Positions 11,409-27,690 of a stretch of DNA of 64,000 nucleotides are shown one piece after another. Each line of letters opens with the position of its first letter. The stretch's first letter is position 1. The position numbers and the translations under genes are program-made. This DNA comes from Eulemur rufifrons (Eukaryota; Chordata; Mammalia; Primates; Lemuridae). The DNA is taken from assembly GCF_041146395.1 (NCBI RefSeq), contig NC_091002.1:5636501-5700500 (forward strand), read 5' to 3'. The notes beneath the pieces were generated by a model, which saw only the letters and a list, made by a program, of their open reading frames with translations, was not told the origin of the DNA and ran no database searches.

Positions 11409-12581
11409 CTTCCTGTCTTTCCTCTCCTTGGACTCCCATTATGTGTGTGTTGGTATGGTTGGTGGTGTCCACTGGTCTCTGAGGCTTTTCAAAATTCTTT
11501 TTTCTGTTCCTCAGACTGGATAATCTCAATTGACCTATCTTCAATATCAAAGATTCTTTCCTTTGCCAAATAAAATCTGATGTCAAGCTGCTCTAGTGAA
11601 CTTTTATTTCAGTTACTGTACTTTCCTACTCCAGAATTTCTATTTGTTTCTCCTTTATAATTTCAGCATCTTCACTCATATTCTCTATTTGGTGAAAAAT
11701 CATTCTCATACTTCAAGTCTTTAGACACAGTTTAGTTCTTTGAATATATTGATAGTAGCTAATTTAAAGTATTTGTCTAGTGAGTTCAACATCAGGGCTT
11801 AATTAGGGACCGTTTCTATTGGATGCTTTTGTTCCTGTGTATGGGCCAAGGAAACACACATTGTTTCTTTGTGCATCTTATAATTTTTTTATTGAAAACT
11901 GGACATTTTAAATATTAATAATGTGGTATGTAACTCTGGAAATCATAGCAGGGTTTGTTGTTGTTGCTGTTGTTGTATTTGTTTAGTGTCTTTCCTGGAC
12001 TAATTCTGTAAAATCTGTACTGTTGGTTGTATGCAGCCACTGAAATGTCTGCTTCGTCAACTTCATGCTCAGCTAATGACTGGACAGAGATTTCCTTAAG
12101 TGCTTTGAAGTAATAACTCTTCCAGTTTTTGCCAACAAGCTGTGTGTGTGTGTTGGGCACACCTTCAACACTCAGGCAGACAGCTGCCAACTCTGCCTTA
12201 GCCTTCACTTCCTACTTGCACAGGGCCACAGTCAGCCAGAGGCAAGAGCTTAGGCCCTCCTCATGCATGACCTCCCATATCTCCAGGGGTATGTCAGAGC
12301 TTTTCAAAGACCACTGTGGACATCTCATTCCTCAGCTCTTCCATTCAAGATCTTTGGCCAGCCTCTTAGTGCCCCAGTGGCTGTCACCACCCTAGGCCGC
12401 TGTCATGTTTTTAGCAAACCCCCACTGAGCTGACAGAATCAGGCCAAATAACGACAAGCCCTGCAGCCAGACTAGTCAAACAGCTACAGTTTTCCAGGGA
12501 CAGGGCTTTTGAGGGAATTGCAAACCCAGTCCTCCCTGTTCAGTGGCTGTGAGGCTGTCAATTCCTAGCTTCCGTGGATGT

Positions 12582-12921
<340 letters not shown>

Positions 12922-13079
12922 AGCTTTATTTTTTATTTTTATTTTTAATTTTTTAATTTTAAATGTGCTCCCGAGAAAAGCACATGGCTGCTAGTTTTAA
13001 AGGCCACTGCAGAGCTGGGTGAGGGAAATGGGCTAGTGCACGTTAACACATCACAGGCTCACTGTTCTTACCAAGACTC

Positions 13080-14640
13080 AACCATTCTTCTTGAACAAAC
13101 ACTTCCTGGATTGTTATAAGCCTTTTGTTCATTTCCAGAGTTTTGAAACAGTTGGTTTAGCAGTTTCCCCGGTGTTCTGGGCATCACAGGAGTGGGTTTC
13201 AAGTCCTCACTCTGCCGCTGTGGAAGGGCTCTGTGTCCTGTGGCTCAGGGTGTTCTGCTGCGGGGTGGGGGTGCACCGTCACTCATGCAAGTGACGCTGG
13301 TTGTTGGACCTGCAGGCTGTTTCTGGTCTCTCCTGTGCCCAGCAGTCCCACAGCAGATGTCCTTGCATGGGTGTCTTTTCGTACATCCATACGTTCATCA
13401 GGAAGAGAAATTGCTGAGTCAAGGTGTTTGTGTAATTATAATTTTGATAGATATTGCAAAGTTGCCCTTCTTACAGGTGGTATCATTTTGCTTTTCCACC
13501 AGCAGTGTGTGAGCACTTACTTACCCAGCCCTCACGCACCCAGCGTGTTAGCCAACAGCTTGCTCCTTGCTGTGAGAAAAGGTGGTATCTTACAGTCCTA
13601 GTTGACTTTTCTCTCAGGAGTGAGATACTGAGCATTTCTTCATGTGTTTGAGAATTTGTTTTTCCCTTTTCTGTGAATTGTATGTCCTTATCCTTTGCCC
13701 ATTTTTTTATTGGCTTGCTAGTTTATTTCTTAAGTTGTGGGAGTTCTTTATTCATTAAGAAAATTAGCTCTTTGCGATGCACTGCAAGTATTTCCTGTTT
13801 ATCTCCTGATTTTCCTTATGCTGTTCTTTTTTATTACTATTATTGTTTTTTGGCCATGTAGAAGCCCCAGCTAGAGTGCAGTGGTGTCCTCATAGCTCAC
13901 AGCAGGCTCAAACTCCTGGGTTCAAGTGATCCTCCTGCCTCAGCCTCCCGAGTAGCTGGGACTACAGGTGTGCGCCACCATGCCCAGCTAATTTTTCTAT
14001 TTTTTGTAGAGACAGGGTCTTGCTGTGTTGCCCAGGCTGGTATCCAACTCCTGGCCTCTAGTAGTCCTCCTGCCTCAGCTTCCCAGAGTGCTGGGATTAT
14101 AGGTGTGAGCCACTGCACAGTGTACCATGTAGATTTTTTATGTAGTTGAATTATCAATCTTTCATGACTTCTGAGTTTTGTGTTGTAGTTAGAATGCTCT
14201 TCCCCATTCAGAAATTATATTAAAAATTCTTTTATCTTTTCTTCTAGTACTTTTATGAATTTCATTTTCACATTTAAATCATTGATCTACCTATAATTTA
14301 TTTTGATATAAAATGTGAGCCAGGAAATCCAATTTTTAAAAAATTTCAGATAGTTGTCCAGTTGTCCCTACACCATTTATCAATGAATTCGGGGTTGTTT
14401 GCAGATTTGGAACACCACCTTTATCTTGTGTTGCAGTCCCCAGTGGTTCTGTTTCTGGACCTTCTGTCCTGCCTGCCTGGTCATATATTATCATCATACT
14501 GTTTTAGTTACTATAGCTTTGTAAGACATTTTTATGTGGAAGACATTGTATATTTCTATCCATCTTGAAATAAAGTTGGGATATTATGGATGACATAGAA
14601 GAGGAGACGGTATTTTTGTAAAATTTAATTCAAGACTAAT
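13080..14640 (-). mobile_element. Second antisense LINE-1 fragment (3' UTR and ORF2 end)
   Basis: The sequence again reads as inverted L1: AGAAATTGCTGAGTCAAGG, TATTGCAAAGTTGCCCTTCT, CCACCAGCAGTGTGTGAGCA, then TTTGCCCATTTTTTTATTGG, GAGTTCTTTATTCATTAAG and, past the Alu, TCCAGTTGTCCCTACACC. It repeats the same L1 region as 7000-7950, so it is a separate insertion. It is heavily decayed and split by the Alu at 13867. Confidence 0.75.
13854..14133 (-). mobile_element. Alu, 3'-truncated old copy
   Basis: Inverted Alu from about 13867 (CCAGCTAGAGTGCAGTGG) to 14118 (GTGAGCCACTGCAC). The A tail and first box are missing. CCATGTAGA is duplicated at 13854-13862 and 14125-14133. Confidence 0.85.
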
Positions 14641-16129
14641 TTGTTACCCTGGTGCTTTTTGTATCAGATCTTTTGATGAATGCTTATTATTAATAAAAGA
14701 CAAACTTTCACTCTGTGTTTCTGACCGGCAGGAGTGAGGGCTTGTGAAACTGAGGGGCTGGGCCGGCCCTTCTGCACAGGGGCCAGGCGGGGAAGGAGGA
14801 GTGGGAGTGGGTATTTGTGGCCTAGGGACGGGGTAGGGGTGAGGGGCAGAGATGGGGCAGGGGAGTGGGTGTGTGTGACGGGTGGGGATGGGGGGGGGAC
14901 GGGGCTCGGGGCGCACTGCATGCCTGGGAGCAGCTCCACCACTCTGAGCCCAGGCCCCATTGGGTGGCTTGGTGCTAAGGGGTTGCTGAGGTCCTGCTTC
15001 CTCGGAGGCCCAGGTGGAGGATGCTGCACCCCCTCCCTTGATGCCGTCAGCACTCTCCTTCCCCCCGACACTTGGCACAGTGTGGTTTGGGTCCCCATAA
15101 GCCAGGCAGGTGGGGGGCAGGGGAGCCTGGGGCAGCCTGACCAGTAGGTGAGTTTAGAGCCAGTGGGCAGGGCCATGCCCCAGTTCCGCAGGAGCCACCT
15201 ACAAGAGAGGACCGCCCCTCCCATGGGGGGAAGGGGCTGGCAAGGACTCAGGCTGGGAAAACCTGGGATCCTGAGTTCGGGGAAGGGAATTAGGGGGCAC
15301 CTGCAGGGTCACTGGCCCAGCACCTCCCAGAAGTCCCTGCCACATGCTCATGCCTGGTCCTGCACACCCCTGGGGTCAGCCTTTACTAAGGCTGAGAGCA
15401 CAGATACAGCAGGCCACCAGCTCAACCCACCCCTCCCCTGTGTCCCTGGACTGATGGAGGCCAATACCTCTGGGTGGCCAGGCTTTAAAAATGGCACCAT
15501 CCCCTGGGGCTCATGGCCTAGAGGAGAAAGGCTGGGCCCCGTGGCAGCCTCAAGTTGTGGGCTGGGGTCAGTGCAGCCACGGGCAGCCACGAAGGACGGG
15601 GAGGCGCAGCCATTCATTCACGCAGCATCTACCGAAGGTGGTGGTATTAGAGCAGGCCCGGGATGCACAGGGGAGCAGAAGGTGACCCTGAACAGAGGGG
15701 ATGCAGGGAGCGGGGGATGGGCAAGAACACTGCCAGCGGACTGGAGCTCAGATGGCTGCAGAGCACGGGCATTTGGGCCTGGAGGAGGCAGTGCTTGAGA
15801 AGGGCAGAGGCAGCGAGCAGAGGTTCCATGGACAGAGTGCCCACCGGGGCAGGTGGTGCAGGCGTGTCAGGCTGGGCTGGCAAGAGCAGGCCCTCAATGC
15901 CAGGCCAAGGGCCTGGGCTCGATCCCAGGTCTGCGGGGGCTGCTCGTGGGGCCCAGGAGGGCAGGGGTGCCAGACCAGCTGGTGCAGAGCACTATTGCCC
16001 TCTTCCAGGGCAGGCTGGCTGAAGTCAGCCCAGGGAGCAGCAGATGGTGTGACAGTGTGAGGACTGGAAGGGCACAGGTCACAGCTTCAGTGCTGGGCTG
16101 GATGGGCTGTTGTGGAAATGGGGAGGGCG

Positions 16130-16460
16130 GGTAATACAGAACTAAGAACTCCAAGTAAGAGTGGCTTGCAAATACAAGAGTTTATGTGTGTTCTGTCAAT
16201 CATAAGTCCAAAGATAGCTGTCCCGAGCACCATGTTTCTTCACAGTTTCTGGCTCAGCATCCAATGTGTGGCCTCCATTGCCAAGGCTACCTCATAGCCC
16301 AAAGTGGCTGCTGGGGCTCCAGCCATCACTGGATCTACAGAAGGAAGGAGGAGGGGTGCACCTCCCCACTGAGCCAATTCCCAGGAGGAGACTTCCCAGG
16401 ACCCTCTCCTTTAACATACACATACTGCTCATGTTAACTTGGCCGTAACCTAGTCACAAG
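16130..16460. mobile_element. Decayed interspersed repeat, family not assigned
   Basis: The segment contains AAAGTGGCTGCTGGGGCTCC, AGCCATCACTGGATCTACAG, AGGAAGGAGG and, further on, AACTTGGCCGTAACCTAGTCAC followed by AAGGCAGCATCCAGCTG. This word order (compare TGGCTGCTGGAGCTCCAGCC...CCAGAACTTAGTCACATGGC) recurs in mammalian genomes as a dispersed repeat. I cannot name the family with confidence. Confidence 0.45.
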
Positions 16461-19009
16461 GCAGCATCCAGCTGCTCACTGCCCCAGAAGCAGGAAATGT
16501 CTTTATCCTGGGAGACAAGTGCCCAGCCACGATTGGTCCCTGTTTCCCGGGAAGAGAGAGAATGGATCAGCACCCAACAGAGCTGCCTCTGAAGGGGGCC
16601 ACCACACAGAGCTGTCTGGGACGAGCTGGGACGTGGACACCCCAGGGTTGTCTCCGTGGGCAATGAGGCCCGGCAGTGAATGAGACCGTCTACCCCATGG
16701 ACCTCTGTGAGGAGAAAAGTCGACCATGGGGGTGGGACGGGGCAAAGGCTGCCCAGATGCCAGAGGACAGCGATGGCCACAGGGGCAGACAGGTCTCAGC
16801 CCTGCCCCTCAGGACAATCCTGTCTGTGGAGGGTCACCTGCTTGGGCACCGCCCTTTCCTCCCTGTCGTCACCTCCCTCAGCTCCAGCTGCCTGGTCCAC
16901 CCCCATAAATGGTGCCTCCAGGAAGCCCCTACTCCCGCATGGGTTGAGGCAGGTCCCTCTGGGCTCCCAAGATGGAGACTGGGGGAATCCACACCAGGCC
17001 CTGGGTGCAGCCGGCTGGAAAAGACCCTCAGGAGCGAGGGGACACATGGGGATACACAGTCACTGGGGGAGGGGGGGAGGGTACCAGGCAGCCGGGACGT
17101 CTGTGGGCAGCACAGGTGGACACAGGACGGGACGGTGGGCACAGGCAAGACTGAGCATGTGCAGAAGACCTGGGAGGACGTGAGGAGGTCTGGGGGCAAG
17201 GGATCCTGTGCCTTCCTGGGGATTTGGATGTCAAAGTGAGGTAGGCAAGAGTGCTCAGAGTGTGGGGGCTGCGGGTGGTGCCCTGAGGTGGGGCCGGGGG
17301 CAGGAGGAGCATGGTCTGGCAGGCCCCCGGCCCTCAGAGGTCATTGTGGCAGGGACTGGCCGTGGCAGGGACTAGACAAGGTGGGAGCCCTAAGCCCAGG
17401 GTGCCCCAGGACTTTGAGAGGAGGAACTGGTGGCCAGGTGAGCAGGGCCTGTGGAGGATGCTGGGGAGGCCCATGGGGCAGGGTCCTCTGGGGCCAGAGG
17501 TGGCAACAGCTCTGTTGATAATCTTGACTCTGAAGGGGGAGGCGGGGGCTGCTGGAATCCACACGGGCAAGGGGGCAAGCGAGGTGACAGGAGAGCAGCC
17601 AGTGCCCGGGACAGCAGGGAAGGCAGCATGTGGGGGATGCAGGCAGGTGGCGGAAGCAAGCAGGTAGCAGGCTCTCAGGACAGGAAGGTGGGCGTGAACC
17701 TGTGGCCAGCGGGCTGTGGAGGGGGAATGTGAACACACTGGGGGAGGGGAGCAGACTGCTGCCAGCTGAGGGCTGCTGAGGTCGTGGCCATGGGCTGAGG
17801 TTGACTTTCCCCAACAAGCCCAGCTGCCTGTGGGGTGGGGTGGGCAGAAAGCCAGGTAGGCTTATGCTGGGCAGGTAGGCACGGGAAAGAGAAAGGTTCA
17901 CGGCCATGTGGGAGCTTTGCAAGGGTGGCGGGAGCTGCTGGCGGCCCCCACATCCATTTTCCCCTTTTTACTAGGAACGGGACTCCCCAGGTGAAAGCCC
18001 TCATCTTCCAGCCCCCCTTGGTTAGAAGAGGCTGCACTCTGGCCAATGAGATGTAAGCAGTTGTGTTTCATGGGACCTGGGAAAGCACCTTAAAAGAAAA
18101 GGGGTGCACCCTGCATCACCCTTCCCTCCTGCTTTCTGCCTGGGACTCAGGGTGTGATGGCTGGAGCCTGAACTTCCATCTGGGTCCGTGAGGATGAGGG
18201 CCCCACCTGGGGATGGCACAGGGGAGAGCTGCAGGGAGCTGGATCTTGAGGACTCAGTGAAGGCCTAGTAAGTGCCCAGCGCTGGCACTGGCAGAATCGC
18301 ACAAGGGAAAATACACAGCCTCCTTCAACTTCTGTTCACCAGGGTTTCCCCTTACATGCAGCCACACAATCCTAACCCACACAGCAAGGGACCAAGGAGC
18401 ACCACGGGCTGGGGGGGGAGGTGCAGTGAGGAAGTGGCCACTTAAGGAGCCCCTCACAGTCTAGTTCAGCAGCCCCTGGGCAGGAGATTGGGGGCAGCCT
18501 GGGGGAGGATGCGTCCTGCCTTGTTTACAGACAAAAGGCACTTGCCATGGATGGCTCTATGGAAACTACATGGATACAATTCTGGGGCTGCTGGCAGAGT
18601 GGATGCTGTCTGGGGCAGGACGGATCCTGAGTCTTAGGAGCGGAGGCATGGAAGACCGTGCTGGGGTTTCAGACAGCCCCTCATGGCACTGTCACCAAAG
18701 TAGGGGCAGGTCGGAGTAGCCCCCAAGGCCACTGCTCACCTCTGCCTCCAGCTCAGGCCCTGGAGGGGAGAACGAGTCAGAGGTGGGAGATGGATGCTGA
18801 GAACTGGGCAGGCAGGGGAGGCCCCCTGGCAGAGGCCAAAGTGGTGGGGCCACGCTGAGGGTCCCCTAGGAAGCAGCCAGAACCTGCAGCCCCCAGACTC
18901 CCCAGGTGTGTGGTGGGACCTGGGGCCCCAGTGGAAGAGGGAGCTGAAAAGCTGGGGCCAGAGATGCACCTGGGCTGGGCAGCTCAGGAGAGGAGGGCCT
19001 GTCCCCGCA

Positions 19010-19140
19010 CGCCTGGTAGCCTGCTGGGCCTCAGTCTCATGTAAAATGTGCAGACACCACAGGGTTGCTGGGACGTTCAGGCCGGCAGACACAGTCCTCC
19101 TCAGGCAAGCACCTGGCACACAGTAGGTGTGCACCAGAGA
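19010..19140 (-). mobile_element. MIR SINE fragment
   Basis: Reverse-strand MIR signature: GGGCCTCAGTCTCATGTAAAATGTG, then GGTTGCTGGGACGTTCAGG, then AAGCACCTGGCACACAGTAG-GTG. This corresponds to the core and 5' half of a MIR. Confidence 0.75.
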
Positions 19141-20369
19141 GAGACTGGGGGCAGCAAGGAAGTGCCAGGAAGCAGGCCCCCACTCCTGTGGCACGTCCCC
19201 CTCCCCTCCGCCCGATGGTGGGTGCTGCTCCTTGCTCACCCTTTGCCCTCTTGTGACAGGGAGGCCAGTGTGGAGCATTCCTTTCCACTCCTGCCATGGC
19301 AGCAGGGAGTCACTGCCCTGCCCCGACAGGCTGACTGGGCCAGAAACAAGTCCTCTCTAAGCACTCAGCTCGCTCCTTGTGAAGGGAGGAGGAGGATGCC
19401 TGAAGATGTCAGCGGAGGATGTGGTGAGTGCGCAGTGGACGCACAGCAGGGCTCCTTCTGCGGCCTGGGGGTCCAGGCAACAGACGATAGAGGGAGGAGG
19501 AGAGATGCCTGGCCCCACAGCAGTGTCCCGAACGCCCCCCTCCCCTCCCCTGCTGGGGCTTGGAGCACTTCCCCAGTCAGGGAGTTGTTGCCAAGGGGGA
19601 CTCCCCCATCCACATCCTGCAGCCTCAGCTTTCCATCAGTGCAGCCACCAGGCCCAGGGCCACTGCCTCATGCCTCCCTACGCCCAGCTCAGAGTGAGCC
19701 CTGCATTCCCAGGGCTCCAGGAGCCCGCGTGGGGTCTGTGTCCAGAGGCGTTCCAGGAGAGGTGGCTGCACCAGGAGGGAGCACCCGGCTCTGCCCAGTC
19801 CTGGGGTCCCAGCAGGGAGTCCGGCTCTGGCTCTGGATGCTCTGGGGCAGGTAGCTCAACACCAGCAAGCCCCGCCCCTCCTCTGGGAATGGAGCTCCCT
19901 CTCCCCGGGACACCAGTTGATACCGCAGCTTGGGGCTCAGGGGATGCCGGGGCTGAGGGAGGGGCAGGGTGGGAGCAAGGCTGCAGGGTCGGGAGTGGTA
20001 GACTGGCCGGTGACTGGCAGAGAGCACGCTGTCTCCTGCCCTGTGGCCACAGGGAGAGGGGAAGGGGACCCAGGCGTCGCTGCCCAGGAGATGCATCCTT
20101 GCTCTGGGCGGGGTGGAGGAGGGCACGAGAAGGGGAACTCTCGGACCTGAGCCTCATTCTGCACGGTGGGCGAGCCCCTGTGCCCAGCCTCAAGGGAAGA
20201 GGGTACCCAGGCACCAGCACACAGGGCTGAGTTCTGGCCTGGGACGCCAGGCCGGCGGGGAAACTGAGACCCAAGTCCGTGCCGGCCGCACACCCCAGGG
20301 GCGCCTCGGTCTCCACCGAACAGGACTCAAGCGCAGGAGCCTTGGAGACGCGGGCGCGGCTACCTGCGG

Positions 20370-20375
20370 TTTATT
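20370..20375 (-). terminator. NKX1-1: NKX1-1 polyadenylation signal AATAAA
   Basis: TTTATT on the plus strand reads AATAAA on the minus strand, about 235 bases after the NKX1-1 stop. It is the first canonical signal downstream and sets a short 3' UTR. Confidence 0.75.
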
Positions 20376-20610
20376 GACCGAATGAAGTTCCGCAAAGGGC
20401 TTCCCAGCGGGCCAAGTCCGCGGGAGCCGCCTGCCTGGCCCCGACGCGTACAGTCATTTATAAATTTAAAACTCTTCTGTAGCAACCGGTTATATACACA
20501 GTCAACGACTGGAACCTTAGAAAAGAGCCGGCTCAGCGGGCGTCTTCAGGTCCTCCGGCCGCGGCCTGGAGGCGCGTGGGACGTCTCGTCCGGTGTCCCC
20601 GCGTCCCGGC
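20376..20610 (-). other. NKX1-1: NKX1-1 3' UTR
   Basis: Sequence between the stop codon and the AATAAA signal. It is GC-rich next to the stop, with a small AT-rich patch at about 20455-20500 (CATTTATAAATTTAAAACTC on the plus strand). Confidence 0.7.
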
Positions 20611-24189
<3,579 letters not shown>

Positions 24190-24346
24190 CTACTGGGCTC
24201 CCATTCCTGGCGGCCCGGCGCCGCCGCACCACGCCGCGCAGGCGGCCGCAGCTGGGCTCGTTCTCGGCGCCGCGCCCCGCGCTTGGCGGGTGCTGCCTGG
24301 CGCTGCCTCCGCCGCCGCCTCAGGCGCCCGCCGCTCCCGGCCAGCG

Positions 24347-24457
24347 CATTTATGGCAGCCCCGCCGGAGGCGCCCACGCACCCACACGCCGCACACACGT
24401 GCGCCCGCAGGCGGCCGCGGGACTCCGCCGCCCTCGTTAGCGCGCGCGCCTAATTGG
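24347..24457 (-). promoter_or_regulatory. NKX1-1: NKX1-1 core promoter candidates: CCAAT box and TATA-like box
   Basis: On the minus strand CCAAT is at 24457-24453 (context CAGCCAATTAGGCG) and CATAAATG at 24354-24347. They lie about 300 and 190 bases before the ATG. If the TATA-like box is used, transcription would start near 24320 and give a 5' UTR of about 160 bases. The CCAAT box overlaps a CCAATTAG homeodomain-type word. The promoter is placed by inference. Confidence 0.45.
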
Positions 24458-25589
24458 CTGCGAACGGTCCCGGGCGGAGGAGGCGGGCCCCGCGCGGGAC
24501 ACACGGCCCGAGCCGCCCGGCCGGACGAACAGACGCGCAGCCGGGAGCTGGAGCGCAGTCCGCTAGCAGCTGTAGTGGTCAGCGGAGTGTTGCTGCATCT
24601 CTGTTCGTCCGGAAACTGCGCGCCAGCCTAGTGGGCGGAGGAGGAGACAGCCCCTGCTTTTAAATAATTGCGGGATCCATCGGTGGAGGGGCAGTAGAGG
24701 CCCCAGGGCCCGCGGGCCCGCAAGCGCTAAGAGTTGGCTGGGACATCCTGGCGCAGGGTGCGGCGCCGGCCCGGCCTCTCCTCCGGGCTCCCGGTGCGCG
24801 GGGCCCTGGGGCTCCGGCGGCTTCCGCAGCTTTGGCGCCTCTCGGCAGCTGGGGTCAAGGGTGAGGGGAGCGTTCCTCGTGGGTGGATTCTCCGCCTGGT
24901 CTTCAGCCCCCTCCCGCGCGTTCCGTGGGTCTCGGTCCCACCTCTCGGTCTCCCTCGCTCGGGGTCTTTGCCCCTCCATCCCTTCCCACGCCCGCCCCCT
25001 TCACGTTGTCAAATTAGGGCCCAGCCCCGAGTTCCCGCGGGGGGCGGGGCCGGCGGCCCCCAGGTTGCTCATTAGAAGTGGAATCGAAAATGAGGAAGGC
25101 TGGACGACCTCCCGCCCCGCCCCCAAAAATGGGGACCGAAAAATCGTACAAACTTCAGGCGGCCTACGTAAAAATCGATACCCTTCAAGTAAGGGGAAAA
25201 TGTGTGCTTCTTCCAGAAATGATACGACGAATACCCCCTTCCCAACACTCGGATAAGTAGGAAGCCCCGAGGTCTGAGTCTTTATCTGCGTACGTTTTTG
25301 TCTACAGCGGCAGTGTTTGCAGGACAGGGCCCGGAGGGTCGGACCTGGCGTCCGGCGTCCTGGCGTCCAGCGTCCTGTCACCGGATCGCGGGAGCTCCGG
25401 CGGGTAGCCCATCTCTCCCCTCCTCCCGCACACGCCAAGAAGCAGGCCGGCCGCTGGTGGACCCCAGCGGGCGGCGGGGGCGCGCATGTCTCCAAGGTGT
25501 GGACGCGCGGGCGCGTGCACCAGCGGGTGTGCGTGCCGCCTCACACCGCGGTCCCCGGAGCCTGCTCCGCGCACAAGGACGGGTCCTTT

Positions 25590-25700
25590 GCAATTACCGC
25601 GGGCAATGATCCTTTGGAAGCAGAAATTAAAAGTTGAGAGGAATAATGGGGGACCGACCGGCTGTAATCTGGGCCACGCTAGGACGTGCTGAGCCTCGGG
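25590..25700. promoter_or_regulatory. Candidate upstream element of NKX1-1
   Basis: A short AT-richer, CpG-retaining block about 1.3 kb upstream of the inferred start: CCTTTGCAATTACCGCGGGC, AATGATCCTTTGGAAGCAG, AATTAAAAGTTG and CTGTAATCTGGG. It has no repeat similarity. Confidence 0.4.
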
Positions 25701-25784
25701 AGGCCGGGGGCCTAGGCGGAGGCACAGGCCCCCGCCCCTTTCCTCTTCTCCCGGCCCCCTCCCGCCTCCCCACACGCTGGTCCA

Positions 25785-25935
25785 TCCCGAGATTCTAATC
25801 AGACCCACAACACTGTGTCCTTCCTTGCCAGGACTTGATTATTCTTTATCTTTAAATTATAAATCACCTCTGGGGGAAGGAGGGTGGGCAATCTCTCATC
25901 GCAGGGAGGTAATTATCTTCTTCCCGCCCCCACCT
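25785..25935. promoter_or_regulatory. Candidate upstream element with TAAT/GATTA words
   Basis: The AT-rich island has ATTCTAATCAGACC, GGACTTGATTATTC, TTTATCTTTAAATTATAAATC and GGTAATTATCTTC. It sits in CpG-poor, GC-rich DNA and is not a recognisable repeat. GATTA and TTATC/GATAA words recur. Confidence 0.45.
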
Positions 25936-26539
25936 CCATCTCTTCGCTCTCTCCACCCCTCCCCCAGCTAAGTTTGGATATAGATGTGCACACTCCACTC
26001 ACACATTTACATTCACACTCATTCACAACTGCGTAGCACACACGAGCACAAATTCATTCATGAGCACCCAGACACACAAACCCAGGCAAATGACTCACAA
26101 ATGCACTCACATCCTGCACTCTCACTCTTTCCCCTGCCAGCTTGACGCTGGGCTTGGCGTCCCCTTTAATTCTCCCTGTTCTGAGAGACACACAGGCCCC
26201 CTGCCAGGTCCCTGAGCCCACCACCTACCCCAGCAGCTGAGTGGAGGAGGAAGGCCTTAAGGGGCCAGGGCAGGTCCCAAGGGCAGATCTCTGATCTGGC
26301 TCTGGGTGGTCCCAGTGTAACATAGAGCATCACCATCCCCACAAGCACACACTTGGTGCCACAAAGTGTGTCTGTCCCTACCACAAGCTCAAACTTGGCC
26401 AAACCCCTTCTAATAGCAGCCACAACGCCCACGCCCTGCTGGGTAGGTGGGGGTTGGGTCTGGGTCATAGACATCCTGGACACCTGCAATGTGAGGATGA
26501 TGAAGCGATGACCCATCCAGCCCTCTTGGCACAATTTTC

Positions 26540-26700
26540 ATTCGAAATGAGCAGTCGCATGTAAACACCATTTTAACATACTACATTATATGTAGTATAA
26601 TTTATGGTTATCGCTAAAACATAGTAAATATTGTACAATATTAAATATGATGTGTAATGGCAGGATGGAATAACGTTACAATGTAATATACAACTCCAGA
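26540..26700. other. AT-rich segment with palindromes
   Basis: Contains the inverted repeat TACTACA-TTATA-TGTAGTA and the palindrome-like AATATTGTACAATATT. Its function and family are unknown. It lies next to a (CA)n tract. Confidence 0.5.
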
Positions 26701-26718
26701 GTGTTTTCCCCCAACAAC

Positions 26719-26744
26719 CACACACACACACACACACACACACA
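26719..26744. repeat. (CA)n microsatellite
   Basis: About thirteen uninterrupted CA units. Confidence 0.95.
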
Positions 26745-27164
26745 TACTCCACACCACAGAATGCACTCCCTGCTGAGAGTACAGGGTGGTTCCGTCTTGA
26801 GGGCTACTCTGAGGAAAGCGATGTAGCTGTCCTGAAGTTTGTAGGTCCTCAATCCTTCACTCCCCTCTTTTCCCTGCCCCTCAACATTCTAATGCAAGCC
26901 CCTAATGCAGCAGGCAGGGCAAGGAACGGCAAAGGTTGCAGTCAGACTCAGGGAGCAAGGACCAGGCTTGGGGTCTCCAGAGCTAGATGAGAAAGGGGAG
27001 TGCTGTGTGTGGACAGGCTCAGGGAGGGGATCACTGCATCCTCTCCTGCCCCACCCCTCCCCATCTCTAAGGAACAACATAAGCCACAGAGATGCAAGGC
27101 ACCTGCACCTCCTCTCCCAGATCCTGGAAACAACCCTCCCCTCCCCCAACCTCTACCTGGAATG

Positions 27165-27290
27165 TCTGGGACTATAAAGACGTCCTTTCAATTCTAATCA
27201 CAATTGATTGTCAATTAGACCCTCATTTGTGCAATCTCTGCCCATCTGCCATTTCGGGTTATCTCCAAGACACCAGCTTCTCTTGTGGGG
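27165..27290. promoter_or_regulatory. Candidate conserved element with imperfect palindrome
   Basis: AT-rich island with CTATAAAGACG, TTCTAATCACAATTG and ATTGTCAATTAGACC. The words TCTAATCACAAT and ATTGTCAATTAGA form an imperfect palindrome of homeodomain-type sites. It has no repeat similarity. Confidence 0.4.
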
Positions 27291-27614
27291 ACCCAGGTGG
27301 GCACTGACAGGTGAAATCAGTGCCTGGGATGGGGATGTCTCTGCTTGCCTGGTGGACAGGAAGCATCCCCTTCACTGCTGAGTCCCTACCCACCGCAGGT
27401 CAACCAGGACCAGGTGGGGCCATTTGTGGGCTTTGGGGGGGGGGGGAAGGCAGGAAGAGACATATGACAATAGCAGAAATCTGGACGGAGGGGCTGGTGG
27501 TAAAGGGCCTTAGCAGTGAGCCTGGGAAATGGAGTAGGTGGGGGCTGAAACTTCCAATCTCTTCTCTCCAGCATTAGCATTTTTTGAAGTCTTGGGGGAC
27601 AAGAGCAAAAGGTG

Positions 27615-27690
27615 AGCCCACCACCTCTGCCACTAACTCTCATGAGTTTATTAATCCCCTCCTCAGTTTTTTCATCTGTCACTTGTGGGG
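27615..27690 (-). mobile_element. MIR-like fragment
   Basis: ATTAATCCCCTCCTCAGTTTTTTCATCTGTCA reads as the reverse of a MIR core (compare CCTCAGTTTCCTCATCTGTAAAATGG). The fragment is short and diverged. Confidence 0.5.

Larger units (their letters stand above)
6715..12580 (-). mobile_element. LINE-1 (old L1M/HAL1-like) in antisense orientation, interrupted by Alus
   Basis: Reading left to right, the sequence follows an inverted L1. At 6715 there is 3' UTR (ACAGCTGTATTGAG..., CATATGAATGGAATCATAC), then the reverse of the ORF2 C-terminal region near 7500-7900 (GATTTGCAAATATTCTCTCCC), then the ORF2 linker (TTTGTCCATTTCATCTAGG at 8280-8300). The endonuclease region follows: minus-strand translation of 9258-9572 resembles L1 endonuclease (KGSIHHKEITSININALNNR). 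Further right, 10600-12100 matches the 5'/ORF1 part of old L1/HAL1 elements. There are many stops and deletions, including an apparent internal deletion near 7940, so it is not mobile. Alus at 8355, 9860, 11130 and just beyond the end at 12627 interrupt or flank it. Confidence 0.88.
14690..20369. other. GC-rich intergenic DNA, no gene supported
   Basis: The stretch separates the LINE cluster from the end of NKX1-1. It is GC-rich with G-runs near 14800-14910. Long open frames occur on both strands, but they overlap one another, have low-complexity composition and match nothing I know. Recognisable contents are a decayed interspersed repeat at about 16130-16460 and a MIR at about 19010-19140. 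In human, CRIPAK lies in this interval; I see no comparable Cys-rich repeated frame. Confidence 0.6.

Noticed and set aside
19048..20316. Overlapping 200-280-codon frames on both strands before NKX1-1
   Set aside because: Pro/Gly/Ser-rich composition in several frames at once, no recognisable family, no splice or promoter context.
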